Shown here one piece after another: positions 1 through 9,469 of a stretch of DNA of 64,000 bases. The position numbers and the translations under genes are program-made. Source of the DNA: JABMMZ01 sp040386935 (GTDB lineage Bacteria > Bacteroidota > Bacteroidia > NS11-12g > UBA955). Location: NCBI GenBank assembly GCA_040386935.1, contig JAZKEQ010000001.1:62001-126000 (forward strand). Reading direction: 5' to 3'. Under the pieces are notes generated by a model, which was given only the letters and a program-made list of their open reading frames with translations, ran no database searches and was not told the origin of the DNA. Each line of letters opens with the position of its first letter. Position 1 is the stretch's first letter.

Positions 1-3000
1 CGTGGCGATATCTACTGCTATTGCCGTTATTTTTCCAGCGTACTGGTTAAATGTTTTATCATCTGAATATTTAAGAAAAACTGCAGGCACCAAAGGCAAT
101 CCCCCATTTGAACTTTCTTGCATAAAAGCATCAATCATCCCTACATCTGAACTATTACTAAAATATATCAGATCAAAAGGGGAATCAAAGGTATAAGTAG
201 TCGTTGGTGAATAATCGTAATCATAATACAGTATACCATTGACATAGTGTGTGCTTACTGATTTCACCAATTCCTGACTGAAGGTAATTTTACCATCAAC
301 CATCTCAATATCGCTATACACAAAATCACCTTCTTTTTTTGAACCGTAATTAATAAAATGGCTGCTCCAAAAAATTGTATGCTTAAGTGGATCAGCCTCT
401 ATTTGCTGTATTTTTTCATCTACTTTAGAAGAATGTAGCACTAGTCGAGTCAAGGCCTTCATTAATTTAAAATAATTATCAGACCCCATCCCAATTACAG
501 CATCGTCAATTTCATCGACCAATACTTGCACTAATGGCAAGCCATTGACTTTTACAAACTCCAATGAATCAAGCATTTGATCAATCTGATTATCAGGTGT
601 TGAATTAATCAACTTTACTGCAACTGTCTCCTCTCCACTACCCCGAATATGCATTATCTCATTGATACCGTTAGAGGCCAACAATCGCAATGCCTTAACC
701 CTAATATCCAATAACAACTGATTATAAACACCATCATTCATTGTAATGAGAACATCAAAAACTTTTTCAGGATCATTGATTTTATTGAACACTTTTTCCT
801 GCTGTGCTATTGACAACATGGACAACCGCAAATAATTCTCAAAACTCCACAACCCGTCTACTTTCAACGGTTCATCAAGATTGACCGAATAGGGCTTGTA
901 ATACTTTGGAAACTTTTTTAACAGCGCATCATATGTGGCAACATTATAATATTTATACTCCTCACCGAGATCATTAATCAATCTAACGATTCGCCTGCAA
1001 TTTCCTTCATTGGATTTATAGTTAATATTTATTTGTGATTTTTGCCACCACTTCCTAGCATCTTCAGTAAGATTTTCTTCATCAAAATATTCATAACATT
1101 CATCTTTCAATTGAATACTTTTTAACATCTCCTTATTAATGAGAGTTAGCGTAGAGATAATGACTCTATTGGGTGAATGAATATACTTGTAATTCCCTTT
1201 ACAGATTTCAAGCAAACAGGATTCCTTCTCAATTCCTGCATAAATAGTATGTATCCCTGCTTTACTATTCCTATAGACAAAAGAATCAATCAGCAAAAAA
1301 TTATCATCCCCTTTATAAAATCCGGAAAAATTTTGCTTGCCATACACTGATGAATTATAACTAACCCCCTTATAAATAAAGCTTGTAACAACACCTATAC
1401 TATTCTTAGATGTATTCGACAGTATTTCATTTTTCCCGCCAGTATAAGCCATACTAAAATATATTGCCCCAATAGAATCTGAATGAAGTGTAATTAGGCC
1501 TCCATCAGGTTGCACAAATTTCAAATACCCGCTATCAGCAATCCCCAAATCTGCTAGGGTTCGTCTTTTATTTTTTATTATTTTTCCCTCTATCGCTTTC
1601 TGAGTTATTGATGTTTTTAAATTATTAAGAAATTTAGGATCGTGAATGGCCATCCATTGCTTGTAGTTCAATAAACTTTGAGGAACATTGTAATCCATTA
1701 AATTTTGTGTTCGTCCTGCCCGACTAATATCCTCACCAAACGGATGCTCTAAATACAATTTTCCATGACCAAATTCATGTGCAAGCACCCTTGCCGACAA
1801 TCCGGATGAATTATTCAAAAATAAAAATCCAAATTGCTCTCCAAATCTCATAAATCCATCAGTATTTTCTGATGATTGATTCAGTAAAAAGAAATATGAA
1901 GTATCACTTTCAGTCAGGTATCTATATTTTGCTTTATAGGCTGATATAAACTGAGTTAATTTGCTGTTGTAAGTATTACTGAGCAATGATGCCTCTGCAT
2001 TAATTGTTTCCTCATCTTGGCTATAACCCGAAACTTCCAAGTTTGTCCCTTGAACAACTGACGGCAAAACACCATAGGCTCCATAAATACCCTTTAGCTG
2101 AGCCATTATATCTAATCCATCTACTTGTATTCCTACACCATTAACAGGAATTAACTTTACAACAGGCTTCTTTGCATCAACATTGATTAAATTTATCTTA
2201 CCAAGAATCCATCTTTTAGGTGTTCCTTTACCATCAACACTATATTTAGCGACAGCCCAAATTGCATCTGCATAAAGATGCAGTCTTCCTTTAGCAGTTA
2301 TACTAAAATTCATCCCATCCCTTAAAAATGGCAATCTTGTCCCATCACTTCTAATAAAAAAAACACTGTCTAAAGGGCAACGAATTTTACTGCCCTGAAC
2401 AAATTTTGCATTAACATTTATACTTTCCCCTGTAACAGCTAAATGCCAACCGACATTATAAGCAGTATCCAAACATTCAAGTTTATCATAGGTACTTCCA
2501 TCTGTCAATTTAGATATATCAAAAGCATCGTATCCATTGGATGGCTCATCATAAAAAAACAATTTAGCCATACCGGCAGGCAATTCAGTTGGCGAGATTT
2601 CACCGGTTATATCCACTTTAACCACAGGCTCTGTTTGAGGACCTTCGCTTTCAACAATGACACCTCCTTCACTTATATAAAATACTTTACCCTGTTTGTC
2701 TTCAACTTTATAATTTTTCCCTTTGACTAAATTCTGCTTACCACCACTACCACTTATTATTATCTTACCTGTTTCCTCATCCAACACAATATTATCAATC
2801 ACGCCATCATAAATAACTTGATTGTTTTTATTCCAATTTTCTCCAAAAAAAGAACGCCAATTTTTTGCAAGACTTTGAACGCTTCGGTTGCTTAACTCCA
2901 AAGGGGCCTGCAATAAACTTATTTTCCCTGCAATCATTCTTTTATCTGAATTAATCCTTATGTTTTCAAATGTGCAAGGCAATGGAACAGGTCCTGAAAA

Positions 3001-4320
3001 CGGCATTGTCACAAGTCCGGTCCCACTAAATAGTCCATTACTTCCTGTGGATGCCAAAATTCTAACTTTGAAATCAGCTGCTTCAATGATTTCTCCGGCT
3101 TGTAAAAGAATAAGAGGATTGCTGTTGCTTAAGTTAATTTCAGGCAAAGCATTCCCGCATTTCCCAGTCCAATCATTGTAAGCACTCGTTCCATCTGATG
3201 TTTTAAAAGTTACTAAATCAGTTGATTCACTTTCATTATAGCTACAAGTTGCAGTTACTTTAACTTCGTAAACTTCATTAGGTGTTAGCTGAGTGAGTAA
3301 ACAAGCATTTGAAAAAACGACATCTGTTTTAAACATCTTTTCACTCTTTTTTTTGTAATACACCATATAACTCCTTGCGTTTGTCATTTCATTCCAAACA
3401 ACCGAAGCGGATGTCCCTCCTGTATCTTTTATCTCTATCTCTGATGGCGATGCACATTGACTTCCATAGGTAAAAGACACTATTTGACTATATCCATTAT
3501 TTTCGAAAACATCTTTCCCGTCTACATCAATTGCCTGAATTTGGAGTGCATAACTCCTCCCTTCAATTAAAGAGGGATCACCAGGTCCAAATACAAACAC
3601 TGTTTGAGAAACTACCGTTTCAAAAAATGGCAATAATGTGCTTTGCATAACTTCATTAGGATTGCGATTATTGGCCGACATCTCAACTAGTCTGATTTTA
3701 TACCTCACTTTATCTATTAGTTGAGGTGTTATTGTATGTCTTGGCGTAAAATGAATTTGCAAAAATTGGGGTTGCTGAACAGCTATAAAACTCTTGTCAA
3801 ATGGGAGATTTACAATTGGTGGCAAGTGCTTAAACAATCCGGCTGATGCAAACCCATTGTTACTGACTTGAACATTGCGATAAGGATTAATCGCTTTAAA
3901 ACTAAACTGATAAAATCCTTCAGGCAGATTACTTCCACCCGCTAAATATTGACTTTTTGAAATTCCTGTAAAATTAAGATTGGCCGTATTAAAGAGTTCC
4001 GAAAGATCAACGCCTGACAACAATAAAGGGACACCTGCCGTTAAGAAATATGAAGTAGGCCTGAAATTTTCTGCTGTTTCAATCACAATTCCCTGTCCTT
4101 CTATGCGCATATGAAGATAGACTTCTACTTGAGGAGTTGTAAAATCTTTATTGAGCAAATTGATACTCAAACGACCTGCATCCAGCGCATACTCAGGCAA
4201 GTTTAGCGTATTGGGTGGATTAAGACTTATTGCTATTTGTACAGGGTAATTTTGAGCAATGCTTTTTCCAGTTATTAAAAAATACATTGCTAATAAAAAA
4301 TATGATTTAAACACTTTCAT
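1..4320 (-). CDS. TANFOR-domain secreted protein with fibronectin III-like region and HEFGH metallopeptidase-like domain (3' end outside window)
   Basis: The minus frame is open from the ATG at 4318-4320 to base 1 (1440 codons, no stop), so the C-terminus is missing. Residues 1-24 form a signal peptide ending in SIAQ. Residues about 25-175 match my recollection of the TANFOR domain of Bacteroidota cell-surface proteins (YPVQI..., RIEGQGI, SGVDLSE, LPEGFYQF). A fibronectin III-like stretch follows (about 270-395), then a long middle region with no domain I recognise. Residues 848-859 read HEFGHGKLYLEH, with NLMDY at 873-877 and IHDP at 892-895. This is the layout of metzincin-like domains seen in Bacteroidota polymorphic-toxin-type proteins, but the third His is one residue later than in the classic HExxHxxGxxH. 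The gene starts 5 bases after the upstream barrel gene, so the two are probably co-transcribed. The function (surface protease or toxin carrier) is inferred, and any toxin tip would lie beyond the window. Confidence 0.85.
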   Translation of the reverse strand, partial: MKVFKSYFLLAMYFLITGKSIAQNYPVQIAISLNPPNTLNLPEYALDAGRLSINLLNKDFTTPQVEVYLHMRIEGQGIVIETAENFRPTSYFLTAGVPLLLSGVDLSELFNTANLNFTGISKSQYLAGGSNLPEGFYQFSFKAINPYRNVQVSNNGFASAGLFKHLPPIVNLPFDKSFIAVQQPQFLQIHFTPRHTITPQLIDKVRYKIRLVEMSANNRNPNEVMQSTLLPFFETVVSQTVFVFGPGDPSLIEGRSYALQIQAIDVDGKDVFENNGYSQIVSFTYGSQCASPSEIEIKDTGGTSASVVWNEMTNARSYMVYYKKKSEKMFKTDVVFSNACLLTQLTPNEVYEVKVTATCSYNESESTDLVTFKTSDGTSAYNDWTGKCGNALPEINLSNSNPLILLQAGEIIEAADFKVRILASTGSNGLFSGTGLVTMPFSGPVPLPCTFENIRINSDKRMIAGKISLLQAPLELSNRSVQSLAKNWRSFFGENWNKNNQVIYDGVIDNIVLDEETGKIIISGSGGKQNLVKGKNYKVEDKQGKVFYISEGGVIVESEGPQTEPVVKVDITGEISPTELPAGMAKLFFYDEPSNGYDAFDISKLTDGSTYDKLECLDTAYNVGWHLAVTGESINVNAKFVQGSKIRCPLDSVFFIRSDGTRLPFLRDGMNFSITAKGRLHLYADAIWAVAKYSVDGKGTPKRWILGKINLINVDAKKPVVKLIPVNGVGIQVDGLDIMAQLKGIYGAYGVLPSVVQGTNLEVSGYSQDEETINAEASLLSNTYNSKLTQFISAYKAKYRYLTESDTSYFFLLNQSSENTDGFMRFGEQFGFLFLNNSSGLSARVLAHEFGHGKLYLEHPFGEDISRAGRTQNLMDYNVPQSLLNYKQWMAIHDPKFLNNLKTSITQKAIEGKIIKNKRRTLADLGIADSGYLKFVQPDGGLITLHSDSIGAIYFSMAYTGGKNEILSNTSKNSIGVVTSFIYKGVSYNSSVYGKQNFSGFYKGDDNFLLIDSFVYRNSKAGIHTIYAGIEKESCLLEICKGNYKYIHSPNRVIISTLTLINKEMLKSIQLKDECYEYFDEENLTEDARKWWQKSQININYKSNEGNCRRIVRLINDLGEEYKYYNVATYDALLKKFPKYYKPYSVNLDEPLKVDGLWSFENYLRLSMLSIAQQEKVFNKINDPEKVFDVLITMNDGVYNQLLLDIRVKALRLLASNGINEIMHIRGSGEETVAVKLINSTPDNQIDQMLDSLEFVKVNGLPLVQVLVDEIDDAVIGMGSDNYFKLMKALTRLVLHSSKVDEKIQQIEADPLKHTIFWSSHFINYGSKKEGDFVYSDIEMVDGKITFSQELVKSVSTHYVNGILYYDYDYSPTTTYTFDSPFDLIYFSNSSDVGMIDAFMQESSNGGLPLVPAVFLKYSDDKTFNQYAGKITAIAVDIAT

Positions 4321-4325
4321 ATTAT

Positions 4326-6074
4326 CTAAATTTTTCTTCTTTTAATTGTAAATAAATCTACACTTACAGCATAGTTCAACATAAACGTAATTTCATTGAA
4401 AAGCATACTTGATTCATATGGGTTTGTAGTGGGAGAATCTTTCCTATTTAACAATAAAAAAGACACAGAAAAGCTATGAACCTTCTTTACTGTATATGCC
4501 GCTAAAATTCTCAAATTAAACACACCTCCAGCATGCGCCCCTTTAATGAAGCTACCCGTGTAATTAAAAGCCACTGAAGGCCTTAAACGCTTCTTAAACA
4601 TTGGCTTACCAAAACAGAGGACCGGTGAAATACTCAACACTTTAATATCATTGATTGTTGATTGATTACCATTCATAGACAATATAAACATCTCCCCACT
4701 TTTTTTCCTTTGATAACTATAACCTAAATTACCATTATAAAAAGTATTGCTATTAATCAAAACTTCATTTCTCAGATCACTTGAGGTTTGTACTGTTATC
4801 ATAGCTAAAATACTTGCTGTTGACAAACTATCAGAATGTAATATCACATTTATATTACCCATTAAATTCCTTGAAACTTGTCTGAATTTTAAAGTATCAA
4901 GCATCATGTAGGGATTATTTTGATTTTGAAAATCATTGACCGGACGGGTATTGGTATAGCTCAGAAAATTTGAATAATTAGCTGTGAATGTTATGCCTTT
5001 TTTAAGTAAGCAGTTGATGCTTGTATTCGTCACAAGTCGCCCCATGGTATTAAGTTTTGTTTTTTGCAAATTATCTCTTTGTTTGCCAATGGTGCTATTG
5101 AGATTTACTTTTTGCTTAAAGACTTTAGCAGAAAATGTTGCAGTTATATTTTCCAAATCACTTGTAAAATAATACGCTCCAAGTGTCTTATAGAATGGAT
5201 CAATTCGTTCATACCCCAGCTGCAAACCATAGTTGTTTATTTTATAAGACAATGAAGATTTAAATGCTTTATAAATTCCTGTAGAAGTATTAGCATCAAA
5301 AAAACGGGGCATTCTATCATTGACTAATTGATTATTCTTATTTTCATTAAAAATTGATACTGATGCTTCACCATTAAACTCTAATTTTTTTTTAAATGTT
5401 TTTTGATAGTTCAAACTCCCACAATGATTTTGCTTAGGCTGGAGAGGATAAGGCATATCCATTACGTTTAATGACCTCACATCATCAGATGCCGTGAATA
5501 AAACCATATTAATTGCACCAATAGATTGATCCTTATATCCAATCTTGCACCCTCCTCCCATTCGCTGAAATGCCGGCAATATATTCTGACTAATGAGTTC
5601 AGGGGTATTGGGAATTTTCTTTTGTAAGCGTCCATAAAAAGCATTAAATGACAACTTCCCCGGTGTCAGTTCAAGTGCACCCCCATTGAACAAATGACCA
5701 TTAACAGTATAACCTGAATAATTACATGAAATAGTACCTGCATGTACTGTTATCCATTTATAGCTAGGGTGAATAGATGTTTGATTATAGGTAGGTTGAG
5801 TGAGTTGACTACCCAAATTAGAATATGTAAAGTTAAAAGGTGCATTGATTACCCCTAATATCTGAAATTGAAGATTTCCTGAAAAAAGATATGAATAAGG
5901 TTGCCGAGATGGATTTTTGCCTGTGGCATAATTAAAAACCTGATTAATAGAGACACCTCCCGCCCCCTTCAACAAATCACTTTTAAGCATGGCGTCAACA
6001 TTTTGAGACAATGCTGAAGCAGGACCGATTAACACAAAAAATAGTACAAATTTTAGTTTGTAGTTTTTAGTCAT
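4326..6074 (-). CDS. Outer-membrane beta-barrel protein partnered with the TANFOR protein
   Basis: This 582-aa protein has an N-terminal signal peptide (hydrophobic core, ending ALSQ) followed by alternating amphipathic strands typical of an outer-membrane barrel. The start region resembles a Bacteroidota family with 'SRQPYSYLFSGNL', 'PFNFTYSN', 'SYKW' and 'LTPGKLSFNAFYGR' signatures. As I recall, members of that family are commonly encoded beside TANFOR or polymorphic-toxin-type proteins. The next gene starts 5 bases downstream, so the pair probably acts together, perhaps with the barrel anchoring or exporting the large partner (inference). It ends in a basic tail (IKRRKI) after a predicted final strand. 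I see no clear promoter in the A+T-rich upstream region. Confidence 0.75.
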   Translation of the reverse strand: MTKNYKLKFVLFFVLIGPASALSQNVDAMLKSDLLKGAGGVSINQVFNYATGKNPSRQPYSYLFSGNLQFQILGVINAPFNFTYSNLGSQLTQPTYNQTSIHPSYKWITVHAGTISCNYSGYTVNGHLFNGGALELTPGKLSFNAFYGRLQKKIPNTPELISQNILPAFQRMGGGCKIGYKDQSIGAINMVLFTASDDVRSLNVMDMPYPLQPKQNHCGSLNYQKTFKKKLEFNGEASVSIFNENKNNQLVNDRMPRFFDANTSTGIYKAFKSSLSYKINNYGLQLGYERIDPFYKTLGAYYFTSDLENITATFSAKVFKQKVNLNSTIGKQRDNLQKTKLNTMGRLVTNTSINCLLKKGITFTANYSNFLSYTNTRPVNDFQNQNNPYMMLDTLKFRQVSRNLMGNINVILHSDSLSTASILAMITVQTSSDLRNEVLINSNTFYNGNLGYSYQRKKSGEMFILSMNGNQSTINDIKVLSISPVLCFGKPMFKKRLRPSVAFNYTGSFIKGAHAGGVFNLRILAAYTVKKVHSFSVSFLLLNRKDSPTTNPYESSMLFNEITFMLNYAVSVDLFTIKRRKI

Positions 6075-6374
6075 AGTTTATTACGAATTAAAAGATAATA
6101 GCCCTGACTCAAAAACTTGATTTTGGTTTCACTCTTATTTTTATCAAATAATTATTGCTATTTTTTTAAGAGAAAAATACTAGTTCATTATTCGCAATAA
6201 AAATATTACCCCAAACTAAAACTGTTTAACAGCAACATATTTCACAATTTAATTTAAATTTAGAGAACCTTATTTTCTTAAAATAAATCACCCCTAAATT
6301 TTCCATATATCAACAGCTTAAAACAACAAATTGTGAATATTTATTTTCGCAAATTCCATGAAATCAATTCTCAT
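6075..6374. other. A+T-rich divergent intergenic region
   Basis: This separates the leftward barrel/TANFOR operon from the rightward toxin-antitoxin operon. It is very A+T rich with no open frame of note. I could not identify a convincing TAnnTTTG promoter for the leftward genes. The rightward promoter lies just beyond, at 6391-6421. Confidence 0.5.
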
Positions 6375-6421
6375 AAAATAAAACATTCCATTGTTTTATT
6401 TTAAAACAATCTGTATTTTTG
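6375..6421 (+). promoter_or_regulatory. Promoter embedded in overlapping inverted repeats (antitoxin operator)
   Basis: A perfect 11-bp inverted repeat, AAAATAAAACA (6375-6385) and TGTTTTATTTT (6392-6402), overlaps a second one, TTGTTTT (6391-6397) and AAAACAA (6403-6409). The Bacteroidota promoter fits exactly on top: TTG at 6391-6393, a 20-bp spacer, then TATTTTTG (TAnnTTTG) at 6414-6421. The antitoxin ATG is at 6445. An operator covering the -33 box is what an autoregulating XRE antitoxin would need. Confidence 0.75.
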
Positions 6422-6444
6422 TATTCAGCTAAAAACAACCAACC

Positions 6445-7233
6445 ATGCATACTCCTATTACACAACAGCAAGCCGGGCTGCGCATAAGCGAGCTTAGGAA
6501 ACTAAAAGGCCTGTCGCAACAGGAACTGGCAGATAAAATAAATATGTCGCGCCCTTCGCTGGCGCAACTGGAGCTAGGCAACAGGAGCATTGATATTTTT
6601 GAACTGGAACAACTGGCCATGGTATTGGGTTTTTCAATCGATCGTTTTATGTCGGCCGAATTTAGCCCCGAAACTGTACCCAGTGAGAAAACAAAACAAA
6701 AAAAACAAAGTGAGCGCATAGCGGTGCCTACCCTACAGATAGCCAAACTTAAAAATGTGCTGCTGTACATATTAGAAAAATGTGCGGGCAAACCCAATGT
6801 GGGCGAAACTGTGCTGTACAAGTTGCTGTACTTTGCCGATTTTAATTACTACGAGCAATATGAGGAACACCTTACTGGTGCCAAATATCGCAAGCTACCC
6901 TACGGCCCTGTACCGGCTAAGCTTGATACGATAATAGCACAAATGGCTGCTGATGGTGAGCTGCAAAGGGTGAAAACAAAGTACCACGGACATACACAAA
7001 CCCGCTACCTGCCGCTGCAAAGGGCTAACCTAATGGAACTAAAAGCCAGCGAGAAGGAAACACTGGACAGGGTGATAGAACAAATGGGTGATTGGTCGGC
7101 AACAGCTATTAGTGATTACTCGCATAAGGACATGCCCTGGCTGGCTTCGAAAGAGGGTGAGGATATTAATTACGAATTGGTGTTTTACAGAGACAGTCCT
7201 TTTTCAGTAAGAACCTATAGCGACAGTGAATAA
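6445..7233 (+). CDS. XRE-Panacea (DUF4065) antitoxin
   Basis: The protein is 262 aa. Residues about 12-63 form an XRE-type helix-turn-helix (ISELRKLKGLSQQELADKI, then SRPSLAQLELG). After a charged linker (KTKQKKQSER), residues about 82-250 look like a Panacea/DUF4065 domain: LLYILEKC, VLYKLLYFADFNYYEQY, the LPYGPVPAKLD motif and a conserved WSATAISDYSH segment. Panacea domains are known as antitoxins that neutralise many unrelated toxins, and XRE fusions allow autorepression. The toxin start codon overlaps this stop (TAATG). The operator/promoter at 6375-6421 fits self-regulation. Function is inferred from domain and context. Confidence 0.85.
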   Translation: MHTPITQQQAGLRISELRKLKGLSQQELADKINMSRPSLAQLELGNRSIDIFELEQLAMVLGFSIDRFMSAEFSPETVPSEKTKQKKQSERIAVPTLQIAKLKNVLLYILEKCAGKPNVGETVLYKLLYFADFNYYEQYEEHLTGAKYRKLPYGPVPAKLDTIIAQMAADGELQRVKTKYHGHTQTRYLPLQRANLMELKASEKETLDRVIEQMGDWSATAISDYSHKDMPWLASKEGEDINYELVFYRDSPFSVRTYSDSE

Positions 7234-7583
7234 TGGCGATGCGCTTTGACTCTTTAGCTGAATACGAAAGGGATTTAAAATCGCTTTTGAAAAAATACAG
7301 GACATTGCATGATGACCTGGAGATAGTAAAAAAGGTACTGAAGATAGCGCCTGATGAAAATCCCCCTCGCAGTTTTAGAATCAATAACCTGGGACTAACT
7401 ACCTGTATTATAAAAGTAAAAAAGATAGCCTGCAAAGCGCTAAAAGGCAGTGGCGCAAACTCGGGCCTGCGACTGGTATACGCTTACTTTGAAGTGGAAC
7501 AAAAAATTGTATTCATTGAACTGTATCACAAAAACGAAAAAGAGAATGAGGACAGGCAAAGAATACTGAAACACTTTGAGTAA
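7233..7583 (+). CDS. RelE/HigB-like toxin of the Panacea pair
   Basis: This 116-aa protein starts inside the antitoxin stop codon (TAATG), so it is translationally coupled. The C-terminal half has the RelE/ParE-fold pattern: SGANSGLRLVYAYFEV, then KIVFIELYHKNEKENED. This is the conserved Arg strand followed by a strand and the Tyr-x-Lys tail of RelE-type ribonuclease toxins. The basic N-terminal helix (YERDLKSLLKKYR) also fits. An antitoxin-first order with an XRE-Panacea partner supports a type II system. Ribosome-dependent mRNA cleavage is the family activity, and I cannot verify catalytic residues for this member. Confidence 0.75.
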   Translation: MAMRFDSLAEYERDLKSLLKKYRTLHDDLEIVKKVLKIAPDENPPRSFRINNLGLTTCIIKVKKIACKALKGSGANSGLRLVYAYFEVEQKIVFIELYHKNEKENEDRQRILKHFE

Positions 7584-7610
7584 GTTAACAACAAACGGTA
7601 ATGTGTGTAT

Positions 7611-8342
7611 TTACCACCAACTGACCTTGCTCTCCACCAGCTCCCAGCCATAATTTTCTGATTCATTATAGTACTTAATAAGACCCACGCCACTGGCCCA
7701 ATAGTACACGGTGGTGGGGAATTGGGTATGTGTTGTTGTATCACTTTTATACCACAGGTAGTCTTTGTCGACCCTAAACTTGAGTACTTTATAATAGGTT
7801 TTGTTGTGCAAGGTATAAGCACTGTCGACTCCTAAATACGTGGTGGTGGAACCGGCATTGCTTACCGATTTGGCTATATTGGTAGGGCCGGCAAATGTTA
7901 CAATGGATGTTTTATTAACATAAGCTATGCTTCTGGTTAAAATAAATTTATTGTCGAGTGAGGTGTTATTCGCAGGGTATGTATTGCTAACTTCTCCATA
8001 AGTTGATTTATTAAATGAACTCCGTGTAATCCTTTGAATGCATTCATACTCTATTTTCATCCATATATTTTTATCCATTCTAAAATCAACTATCATAAGG
8101 CGAGGATAATTATATTGCAAATAATGAGTATCTAATTGGTTTGTTAGAGAATTTTGATAAACCCACCAACTTCCTGGCTTTTGATTCAAATATTTTTTTT
8201 CTTCTTCGATGGTGTACTTGCGTTTGCTGTCAAAATGATCAGACCCCTGGCCAATATCATTGCGATAGCATGATGTAGCAACTGTAATTAAAACGACTAC
8301 AATTAGCAATAATTTAAACTCATATGATTTTGCCTTAATCAC
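7611..8342 (-). CDS. Lipoprotein of unknown function
   Basis: This 243-aa protein starts at a GTG (8340-8342), with no better ATG before the signal sequence. The N-terminus is a signal peptide II with lipobox VATSC (Cys about residue 25), so an outer-membrane or periplasmic lipoprotein is expected. The mature part is rich in aromatic and Thr/Ser residues (PGSWWVYQN, YYWASGVGLIKYY) in beta-strand-like spacing. I do not recognise the family. It converges on the toxin gene, whose stop is 27 bases away. Confidence 0.7.
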   Translation of the reverse strand: MIKAKSYEFKLLLIVVVLITVATSCYRNDIGQGSDHFDSKRKYTIEEEKKYLNQKPGSWWVYQNSLTNQLDTHYLQYNYPRLMIVDFRMDKNIWMKIEYECIQRITRSSFNKSTYGEVSNTYPANNTSLDNKFILTRSIAYVNKTSIVTFAGPTNIAKSVSNAGSTTTYLGVDSAYTLHNKTYYKVLKFRVDKDYLWYKSDTTTHTQFPTTVYYWASGVGLIKYYNESENYGWELVESKVSWW

Positions 8343-8428
8343 TATTATAATTACCCAAGTAAGAACGAATATAAGCAGTATTTATTATATTTAATCACTA
8401 TGCAAAAAACAAAGCTTTAGGCAACCCC

Positions 8429-9442
8429 CTACTCCACCCTATACACCCTATCCATTATCTGTCGAGCTACATGGGGGCGATAGTGCGATGATTCGTAGTA
8501 GTTGGTATAATTGGCTGTTATGCTATTGATACCCGAAAAATTGTGAACCTGTGCGGCACCAAATATGATTTGCAATGTGGTAACATCAGCAGGGTGCATG
8601 GCCAACTGATCGTAAAGCGGGCTGATGATGATATGATACTGTGTATGCTGTAGCTGAAATACTTGCGCTATGTGCTGTAACAATAAGCGGTGCTGCTGCT
8701 GAATAACCTGTGGGGCATATTGCTGTGTGGCGGGCCGCGTATAAAACTCGGCCATAAGCTGTGGGGTGTAATACTGCTGCTGTTGTATTTGCTGCTCGTA
8801 AGCCTGAAACTGCAACTCGTTAGTAATAGCATGATAGGCTGTGGGGCGCTGGTCGATAAGGTTATTGGCCTGCATATAGGGTTTGGCCCGACCGCTTATT
8901 TTTAAATCGGCATAGGTGTATAAAAACTGTGGCGATACAAAGGCGCTGATGTGGGCCAGATGGAATGCGCCCCAGTTGCTACCACCGCTTAATACCGGTG
9001 AGGGCACAAACAGATGGCCGCTGCGTGGTGTTGTTTGCGATAGCAATACATGGTCGACTATGAGCAGTGCATGGCGCAGCGGCCTGCCTTGTTGGTGGAT
9101 GTAATTAACTTTTTGATGGATGCCATACAGGGTTTCGGCCGAGGCATCGAAGTGAAAGCAGTGGGCGCTAGTGGGCAAATGCTGTTGCCAATCGGCTACG
9201 CGATAAAAAATGGAGCGTGAGTTGCCAAAAATAAATGCATTGTACTGCTGTGTGCTGAAGTATTGATTGTAGGTACTGGCGCTGGCATGATCCTTATTAA
9301 TACCTATGCGGGGCTGCATACCATCGGCATAGTAGGATGTGCATGGCCATATTACTTTGAATGGATCGGCAATGCAATAAATGAGTACAATGAGTATGAA
9401 TGGTGCAGTGAATTTGAGCAGGGTGATGAAGAATTTTTTCAT
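8429..9442 (-). CDS. SGNH/AlgJ-like membrane-anchored partner of the MBOAT acyltransferase
   Basis: The protein is 337 aa with one N-terminal transmembrane anchor (about residues 4-24) and an extracytoplasmic domain. The motif FGNSRS (residues 72-77), followed by an IVDH segment and a late NYYESSHYRP motif, resembles the nucleophile and His blocks of SGNH/AlgJ-DltD-type partners of MBOAT enzymes. It lies 27 bases downstream of the MBOAT gene, so they probably work as a pair that O-acylates a surface polysaccharide. The middle is unusually Gln-rich (QQIQQQQYY, QQQHRLLLQH). The assignment rests mainly on context. Confidence 0.65.
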   Translation of the reverse strand: MKKFFITLLKFTAPFILIVLIYCIADPFKVIWPCTSYYADGMQPRIGINKDHASASTYNQYFSTQQYNAFIFGNSRSIFYRVADWQQHLPTSAHCFHFDASAETLYGIHQKVNYIHQQGRPLRHALLIVDHVLLSQTTPRSGHLFVPSPVLSGGSNWGAFHLAHISAFVSPQFLYTYADLKISGRAKPYMQANNLIDQRPTAYHAITNELQFQAYEQQIQQQQYYTPQLMAEFYTRPATQQYAPQVIQQQHRLLLQHIAQVFQLQHTQYHIIISPLYDQLAMHPADVTTLQIIFGAAQVHNFSGINSITANYTNYYESSHYRPHVARQIMDRVYRVE

Positions 9443-9469
9443 GTTTTTAATAGTGTTGGTTTGATAAAA

